A stretch of 11,069 nt of DNA. Origin: Parcubacteria group bacterium CG_4_9_14_0_2_um_filter_35_11. Lineage in GTDB: Bacteria > Patescibacteriota > Minisyncoccia > Minisyncoccales > GCA-002788555. The translations under genes were made by a program, and so were the position numbers. Every line of letters starts with the position of its first letter. Position 1 is the stretch's first letter. The stretch is taken from contig PFRL01000046.1 in assembly GCA_002788555.1 (NCBI GenBank), forward strand, positions 1,475 through 12,543, given 5' to 3'. The notes below the pieces were generated by a model. It searched no databases. It was given only the letters and a program-made list of their open reading frames with translations, and had not been told where the DNA came from. This document shows, piece by piece, positions 6,974 to 11,069 of the stretch.

Positions 6974-7750
6974 TTATCTGAAATATATTTGTCCCCTGCC
7001 GTCTTTTTGAATTCCCCTAAGATCAATATATTCTAAGTTTTCCTTTTCGCTTTTGGAAATTGCCGTTTGAAAAGCATTAAGCAAGATTTCGATCTGGGTT
7101 TTAAAACTATCATTTTTTGAAAAAAAGAGTGTAAAACCATTTTTCGTTTTAATTTCTAATTCATATGGTAAAACATACACTTTTTCAATAAAAACTCTCA
7201 ATTTTTTGAGTTCTTTTTCTAAGAAAATAAAATTTTTTATTGTTTCTTCCTTCATGACTACATTACCAATCTTTATTTTTTCAAGATTTGCTATTAAAAA
7301 TTTGGGTAGGTTTTTTTCCTTAGTTGCCTTTTCAAAAATACTGCCATCGGACGCTAATAAAAAACAATCGTCCAATCTTTTTTGATAGCAAACTAAGCCT
7401 ACTGCTCTCTTCTCTACAATACTAATAATTATCTTATTAGGAAATTCTTTTCGAATTTTAATATTCTCGATCTTGGGAAAAGACTGACGAATTTTTTGGC
7501 TAAGATTTGAAGCATTGACGAGAAAGAAATTAAGATTTTCTCCTATAATATTTTGAACACCATTAGATAACTTTGCTTCTCCAGTAATTTTTACTTCTTT
7601 AATCTTAAAATATGGTGTTCTAAAAATAAGCCAACAGAAGCTCAAAAATAATAATAACACTAAAGCAAAATTCCAAAACCAACGTTTTTTATAAAATCTT
7701 TCTTTTCTTTTGGATTTTCGAGTATGGGATAGATATTTTTTCCTCTTCAT
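6974..7750 (-). CDS. ftsQ: FtsQ/DivIB-type cell division protein
   Basis: FtsQ is a bitopic divisome protein that links FtsB/FtsL and the septal wall synthase complex. The 258 residues have a strongly basic cytoplasmic tail (1-23, many K and R), one membrane helix at about 24-43, and then a POTRA domain starting at 'YFKIKEVKITG' (47-57) and running to about 113 ('EFPNKIIISIVEKRAVGLV'). A beta-rich domain ends with the typical 'YIDLRG' (241-246) close to the C-terminus. The start at 7750 is eight bases past the stop of the FemAB gene. An AAGGAGA at 7771-7765 overlaps the end of that gene and is a good Shine-Dalgarno sequence, although its 14-base spacing is long. In many bacteria ftsA or ftsZ follows; here pilM does, after a promoter. 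Confidence 0.92.
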   Translation of the reverse strand: MKRKKYLSHTRKSKRKERFYKKRWFWNFALVLLLFLSFCWLIFRTPYFKIKEVKITGEAKLSNGVQNIIGENLNFFLVNASNLSQKIRQSFPKIENIKIRKEFPNKIIISIVEKRAVGLVCYQKRLDDCFLLASDGSIFEKATKEKNLPKFLIANLEKIKIGNVVMKEETIKNFIFLEKELKKLRVFIEKVYVLPYELEIKTKNGFTLFFSKNDSFKTQIEILLNAFQTAISKSEKENLEYIDLRGIQKDGRGQIYFR

Positions 7751-7758
7751 AATTAATA

Positions 7759-8781
7759 TTATAATCTCCTTTTGTATCGTCTAAATGTTTCTATAATCCA
7801 GTTTCGGAAGTAGCGATGGGAGAGAGGAAAATCTTGAGTTTTAATATATTCTCTTTTTTCTCCCCCAAAACCTTTTTTAAAAAGAGTCAAACCATGCCAA
7901 GGATGGTGACGATTTTCTTTCGGGGCTATTCCCCAAAAATTATAAAGGACACATCCCTTTTTTTTGGCTTCTTTTATAATTTCCCACTGCAAGAGATATG
8001 AGGCGGGAATCTTGGGAAATAAGTTTAGAGAAGCTCCTTGATGATAAAAAGCAATTTTTTGCCAAAAAATAATCATAGCGCTAGATAAAATTTTGTCTTT
8101 CCATTGGGCGAAAAAAAGCAGCACATTGTCAGGTAAAAAACTTTCAAATTCTTTTTTCAAAAAATCATAAGAAAAAGGAATAAAGTGGTGACGACTCACT
8201 GTTGCTTGGTAAAGCTCACAGAATAATTTTACATTTTTAAGATCATTTGAAAAATAAATTTTCACTCCTTCTTTTTGGGATCTTTTTATAAGATTACGAG
8301 TGGTTTTTCGCATCTTCTTTAAAATTTCATTCTCTGGGAAGGTAATATCAAGTTGCCAAGTTACCTCAGGGTGAATATGAATGGGGGCTGGCCTAAAACC
8401 TAATTCTTGAAAGATTTCTATATTCTCTTTGTTTTTTTCCCACAAGGGTGCAATTCTAATAAAAGCGACCTTTTCGTCTTTAGCAATCTTTTTCAGTCTT
8501 TCTAAAAGAAGTTCCAGGACTTTTTTTCTGTCGTTCATTAATAGTTCTTTAACAAGGGGCCCGTGAGGAATAAACAAAAAATTTCCTCTCCTAGCTGTTA
8601 TCTTTATCACTAAAGTCGCACCTATTTGGTGGCTACTATTGAATATTCCCAACCTCCATATTTTTTCCCCTATTTTTGCTTGAAATTCTCCCCAGTTCCA
8701 CGATTGTAAAAAAGTTTTTTCTCTGATTTTAAGCAAGAAATCTTCCCAAATTTTTTTATCACTTATTTCTCGAATTTCCAT
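7759..8781 (-). CDS. FemA/FemB-type peptidoglycan peptide ligase
   Basis: FemAB/FemX family enzymes transfer amino acids from aminoacyl-tRNA to the peptide stem of lipid-linked or UDP-linked wall precursors, usually at the lysine side chain. At 340 residues it is close to FemX in size, shorter than FemA, and I see no long coiled-coil arm. Visible family marks are 'FLQSWNWGEFQ' (24-34), the basic 'KMRKTTRNLIKRSQKEGV' (156-173), 'PASYLLQWEII' (259-269) and the C-terminal 'NFWGIAP' plus 'HPWHGLTLFKKGFGGE' (281-308). These correspond to two GNAT-like halves. The amino acid added cannot be read from the sequence. The gene lies between a PLP aminotransferase and ftsQ, in line with a wall role. An AAGGTGG 12 bases upstream of the ATG, formed by a degenerate repeat copy, may act as ribosome binding site. 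Confidence 0.9.
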   Translation of the reverse strand: MEIREISDKKIWEDFLLKIREKTFLQSWNWGEFQAKIGEKIWRLGIFNSSHQIGATLVIKITARRGNFLFIPHGPLVKELLMNDRKKVLELLLERLKKIAKDEKVAFIRIAPLWEKNKENIEIFQELGFRPAPIHIHPEVTWQLDITFPENEILKKMRKTTRNLIKRSQKEGVKIYFSNDLKNVKLFCELYQATVSRHHFIPFSYDFLKKEFESFLPDNVLLFFAQWKDKILSSAMIIFWQKIAFYHQGASLNLFPKIPASYLLQWEIIKEAKKKGCVLYNFWGIAPKENRHHPWHGLTLFKKGFGGEKREYIKTQDFPLSHRYFRNWIIETFRRYKRRL

Positions 8782-8791
8782 AAGTATAAAG

Positions 8792-8811
8792 CCCCACCTT
8801 TTCTAACGGGG
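8792..8811. repeat. Degenerate copy of the TCTAACGGGG repeat between two genes
   Basis: In the 36-base gap between the aminotransferase stop (8818) and the FemAB start (8781), bases 8792-8811 read ccccaccttttctaacgggg. The right arm TTTTCTAACGGGG is intact, whereas the left arm has decayed to CCCCACC. On the minus strand the decayed arm reads AAGGTGGGG and lies where a Shine-Dalgarno sequence would be. Confidence 0.7.
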
Positions 8812-8817
8812 TGAAGT

Positions 8818-10155
8818 TTATCTTATAAATCTAGATAATATATTTATTATTTTTTGGGCATCGTTCTTGGATATATTAATATTGGTGGGTAAGTTCAAAA
8901 TTGTCTGGGCGACCCCTTCTGCCCGAGGACATTTTCCTCTAATATAATTCATTTTTTGAAGATCTGTATCGGGAGGAACAACTGGTAAAGTGTGCCAACC
9001 GTCATCTACAAAAATGTTTTCTTTTTTTAATTTTTGGCGAATCTCTTTCGCCCCGTTTAGAAATCCCTGATTTCTAACGGGGTAAACATTTTTAACAAAT
9101 ATTGGATAGCGCATATAAATTGGCTCTGTATCTTTATTCGCACAAATTCGCACTTTCATCCATGAAAATTCGCGATTATATATTTTAGCAATCTCTTTTC
9201 TGTGTCTATTAAATCTCTCTAATTTTTTAAATTGATTTAGGGCCAGAGCCGCCAGAGCATTTGGCATTTTTTGGGGGAAATAAAAGGGCTTTTTTCCTTC
9301 TTTTTCCTCTTGATAAACCGAGGGAGATAAAATTTTAAACTTTTGTTTTAGATACAAAATACCTTTGCCAATGTTCAAGCAAGAATAAATTGGCAAACAC
9401 CAGGCAAATGAAATTGGATGTAAAAGTTGCTGGAAAATCCAAGAATTTGAAGGATAATCTATTTTTTTGCGAAACTCTTTTATTTTTTGAGCTAATTTGT
9501 CATTATTGGTTACGACCATTCCGCCAAATACAGAAGAAATTATTTTATCGCGACCAAAAGAAAAAAAAGCGGCGTCACCAAATGTTCCCGCCTTCGCTGA
9601 AGCTTCGGCGGGCAGGCCGCCTTTTTTACTTTTATATTCAGCTCCTAAAGAATGGGCGCAATCTTCAATTAAAAAAAGATTGTATTTTTGACATATATTT
9701 TTAATTTCTTCGATTTTGGCCGGATAGCCAAAGGTGTGTTGAATAATTACCGCTTTGATTTTTGAGGCTTGCCCTGAGCTTGTCGAATGGGCAATTTTTC
9801 TTTCCAGGTCTTTGGGATCTAAATTCAAGCTCTCATCAATATCTACAAAAACTGGATTTAATTTTTGCCACAAGATTGGATTAACAGCAGCATTGCAAGT
9901 GAATGCCTGAAGTAAAACTTCTTCCTGCTTACTAATATCCAAGGATTTTAAAATTGCCAATAAGGAAGAACGACCACTGTTAAAAGAGAAGGCGTATTTC
10001 ACTTGTAAATATTCCTTAAATTTCTCTTCTAATTTTTGGATCTCTCCCCCTTTTTGCCATCGCCAAGGCTGAAATAAAATTCTCCAGGCCAGTTTAATAT
10101 CGTCTGGCTCGGTATTGGGAGAAAAAGATATAGAAATTGGTCGAAAAGGATTCAT
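8818..10155 (-). CDS. DegT/DnrJ/EryC1-type PLP aminotransferase with three repeat-derived peptide insertions
   Basis: Members of this fold-type I family usually aminate keto-sugars linked to nucleotides. Substrate and product cannot be read here. 'EDCAHSLGAEY' (164-174) carries the Asp (D165) that contacts the PLP ring nitrogen, and 'FSFGRDKIISSVFGG' (198-212) carries K204, the expected Schiff-base lysine. 'FNSGRSSLLAIL' (58-69) is the phosphate-binding segment. The protein has 445 residues, longer than the usual 370-400. The excess is mostly three peptides at family loop positions, encoded by GC-rich repeats: STSSGQA (about 124-130), GLPAEASAKAG (180-190) and VYPVRNQGFLNGA (357-369). Motifs on both sides stay in frame and intact, so the enzyme may still fold. 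An AAAGGA 11 bases before the ATG supports the start. Position between murF and a FemAB ligase suggests envelope chemistry (inference). Confidence 0.9.
   Translation of the reverse strand: MNPFRPISISFSPNTEPDDIKLAWRILFQPWRWQKGGEIQKLEEKFKEYLQVKYAFSFNSGRSSLLAILKSLDISKQEEVLLQAFTCNAAVNPILWQKLNPVFVDIDESLNLDPKDLERKIAHSTSSGQASKIKAVIIQHTFGYPAKIEEIKNICQKYNLFLIEDCAHSLGAEYKSKKGGLPAEASAKAGTFGDAAFFSFGRDKIISSVFGGMVVTNNDKLAQKIKEFRKKIDYPSNSWIFQQLLHPISFAWCLPIYSCLNIGKGILYLKQKFKILSPSVYQEEKEGKKPFYFPQKMPNALAALALNQFKKLERFNRHRKEIAKIYNREFSWMKVRICANKDTEPIYMRYPIFVKNVYPVRNQGFLNGAKEIRQKLKKENIFVDDGWHTLPVVPPDTDLQKMNYIRGKCPRAEGVAQTILNLPTNINISKNDAQKIINILSRFIR
9051..9082. repeat. Palindromic TCTAACGGGG repeat inside the aminotransferase gene
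   Basis: CCCCGT-T-TAGAAATC (9051-9065) pairs with GATTTCTAACGGGG (9069-9082) around a cct loop. The stem is 14 bp with one bulged T. It is the best preserved palindrome of this family in the window and lies entirely in coding sequence, encoding the PVRNQGFLNGA part of the protein. Confidence 0.92.
9587..9621. repeat. GC-rich REP-like repeat inside the aminotransferase gene (GLPAEASAKAG)
   Basis: CCCGCC at 9587-9592 is an inverted match to GGCGGG at 9607-9612, with GAAGCTTC (9599-9606) inside and a further GGCCGCC tail. The GC content is far above that of the surrounding gene. On the minus strand it encodes GLPAEASAKAG. I recognise this peptide as a recurrent repeat-derived sequence in metagenomic Patescibacteria proteins, from memory and not from a search. 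Confidence 0.85.
9764..9790. repeat. Repeat unit inside the aminotransferase gene (STSSGQA)
   Basis: On the minus strand this stretch reads ccattcgacaagctcagg followed by gcaagcctc. It encodes HSTSSGQAS, between 'LERKIA' and 'KIKAVIIQHTFG'. It resembles a widespread genomic repeat with core TTCGACAAGCTCAGG that I know from many bacterial genomes. Only one copy is present in this window, so the repeat status rests on recognition. Confidence 0.75.
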
Positions 10156-10177
10156 AGAATTTTACATCCTTTGGTTG

Positions 10178-10272
10178 CGAAATTAGTACTTTCGATGCGA
10201 AATTTTATAGAAATTTGTAGAAATTAAAACAATGAATTTCTACGAGTTTCGTGAACGAAGCGAACTAATTTC
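10178..10272. repeat. Long imperfect inverted repeat filling the murF-aminotransferase gap
   Basis: The outer arms GAAATTAGT (10179-10187) and ACTAATTTC (10264-10272) match perfectly. The inner arms GTAGAAATT (10217-10225) and AATTTCTAC (10235-10243) also match perfectly around a 9-base loop. The sequence between them (cgagtttcgtgaacgaagcg on the right) pairs only in part, because the left arm holds extra bases. The size and terminal inverted repeats resemble a small non-coding mobile or REP-like element. Its right end overlaps the murF stop codon. Confidence 0.75.
10204..10232 (-). promoter_or_regulatory. Candidate promoter for the aminotransferase, inside the inverted repeat
   Basis: On the minus strand TTGTTT (10232-10227) is followed after 17 bases by TATAAA (10209-10204). 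The aminotransferase start is about 50 bases downstream, behind an AAAGGA Shine-Dalgarno sequence (10172-10167). The spacing is ideal and the hexamers are moderate, so this is only a candidate. Confidence 0.35.
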
Positions 10273-11069
10273 AATGAATTCCAATAAAATCTTTGATTTT
10301 ATTCGGAACTCTTCCTTCGATTAAAATTACATTTCCTGGGGATAAATAAGGCCGAAGTTCTTTTGAAATCTCTCCTGGGTTGTTAGAAAATAAAATCTTG
10401 TCTTTGAGCATTTTTGATTCCATCGCTCCAATTTTTATCTCTTCAAAATAAAAAGGGGTAGTAATTATTGCTAAATCAAAATTTTTACCTATCATTCTTC
10501 CGATGCTTTTGTGAATTGCTGGCGCCGATTTACCAAGCTCAATAAGACAAGGCATCAAGACTATCTTTTTGCCATTTTTATATGTTTTTAAATAGTCAAT
10601 TGCGGAAAAAGTTCCATCAGGATTTTGACTATAACTATCATCTATTATTGTAACATTATTTTTACCTCCTTTTTTTCTAAGTGACGTCTCGGAGGGTTTG
10701 ATATCTGGCGCTATTTTTTTAATAGTGTTAAGACTAACTCCCAAATAAAGAGCACAGGTTATTGCCCCTAAAAAATTTTCAATATTATATCTTCCCAAAA
10801 GGTTTAATCTAATTCTCTCGTCTCCCTTAAAAGTTTTTATTAAAAAATCAATAAAATCTGGCGTCTCATTAATATCTTGAGCCAAGGTATCAGGTTTTTG
10901 GTCTCGAGGTTCGCTTTGTGGCGCTGAAGATACAAAATAAATAAATTTTTTTATAGTAGTTCTTTGAGCTAACTTTTGACACTCCTCATTTGTGCTATTA
11001 AAAATAGCAAGTCCATCTTTTGGTAAAGAACTAATCAATTCATATTTGGTATTTATAATATTTCTTAAA
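10271..11069 (-). CDS. murF: MurF, UDP-MurNAc-tripeptide:D-Ala-D-Ala ligase (5' part cut by window)
   Basis: MurF adds D-Ala-D-Ala to the UDP-MurNAc tripeptide in the cytoplasm. Of a normal length near 450, the last 265 residues are visible. The frame stays open to the window edge (reading ...RNIINTKYELISSLPKDG), so any start inside the window, such as TTG at 11038, would be artificial. The end of the central domain includes 'LPKDGLAIFN' and 'LNLLGRYNIENFLGAI', the latter matching the G(R/N)(H/Y)N..N...A segment. The C-terminal ligase domain has 'IIDDSYSQNPDGTFSAIDYL', equivalent to the DD(T/S)YNANP motif but with Ser for the first Asn. It also has 'ELGKSAPAIHKSIG', equivalent to ELG..S...H..(I/V)G, and 'VILIEGR', equivalent to the V..KGSR strand. 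The stop is TGA (10273-10271), which argues against UGA recoding. The aminotransferase gene follows after 115 bases. Confidence 0.9.
   Translation of the reverse strand, partial: LRNIINTKYELISSLPKDGLAIFNSTNEECQKLAQRTTIKKFIYFVSSAPQSEPRDQKPDTLAQDINETPDFIDFLIKTFKGDERIRLNLLGRYNIENFLGAITCALYLGVSLNTIKKIAPDIKPSETSLRKKGGKNNVTIIDDSYSQNPDGTFSAIDYLKTYKNGKKIVLMPCLIELGKSAPAIHKSIGRMIGKNFDLAIITTPFYFEEIKIGAMESKMLKDKILFSNNPGEISKELRPYLSPGNVILIEGRVPNKIKDFIGIH

Noticed and set aside
2302..9082. CRISPR array
   Set aside because: The CCCCGTTAGAAA-type copies are three scattered palindromes thousands of bases apart, not regularly spaced repeats with unique spacers, and no cas genes are present.
8818..10155. Pseudogene call for the aminotransferase because of the three insertions
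   Set aside because: The frame is intact over 445 codons, all catalytic motifs are present, and the insertions fall at loop positions.
10271..10273. UGA recoding (Gracilibacteria/Absconditabacteria code)
   Set aside because: murF ends properly at TGA after its last conserved strand, and no gene in the window needs an in-frame TGA read as glycine.
10860..10925. A fourth repeat-derived peptide in MurF (around SSAPQSEPRDQKPDT)
   Set aside because: The region is a variable loop of roughly normal length in MurF, and I see no palindrome or second copy in the window.

Overview
The window looks like a piece of a small, AT-rich bacterial genome of the Candidate Phyla Radiation (Patescibacteria, most like Parcubacteria). 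That placement is an inference. It rests on the AT-rich sequence, the compact one-strand layout, a type IV pilus set that shows no secretin, a FemAB-type ligase next to ftsQ, and GC-rich palindromic repeats whose translated peptides (YPVRN...NG, STSSGQA, GLPAEASAKAG) I associate with metagenome-derived Patescibacteria proteins. The murF stop is TGA, so the standard bacterial code fits.

Every gene I can support lies on the minus strand, so transcription runs from high to low coordinates. There are two blocks. The upstream block (about 11069-6974) is cell wall and division: the 3' part of murF, a DegT/DnrJ/EryC1-type PLP aminotransferase, a FemA/FemB-type peptidoglycan ligase, and ftsQ. The downstream block (6894-1) is the inner-membrane and motor part of a type IV pilus machine: pilM, pilN, pilO, a 107-residue single-pass protein in the pilP position, pilB (extension ATPase), pilT (retraction ATPase) and pilC (platform protein, cut by the window edge). 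A good sigma-70-type promoter with an extended -10 lies between ftsQ and pilM, and marks the border between the blocks.

Functionally, MurF finishes the UDP-MurNAc-pentapeptide, the FemAB protein would add residues to the peptide stem, and FtsQ links wall synthesis to the divisome. PilM/N/O and the small protein would form the ring under the pilus. PilB and PilT would drive extension and retraction through PilC. No pilin, prepilin peptidase or secretin is in the window.

The most unusual content is repetitive DNA. The aminotransferase gene carries three unrelated repeat units inside its reading frame, each adding roughly 8-14 residues at a place where the family normally has a short loop. One of the three, a palindrome with core TTTCTAACGGGG, also occurs just upstream of pilT and of the FemAB gene. 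At both of those sites its G-run lies where a ribosome binding site would be. A 20-bp tandem duplication at the pilT start creates an ATG-TAA start-stop element. A separate long imperfect inverted repeat fills the murF/aminotransferase gap and may contain a promoter.
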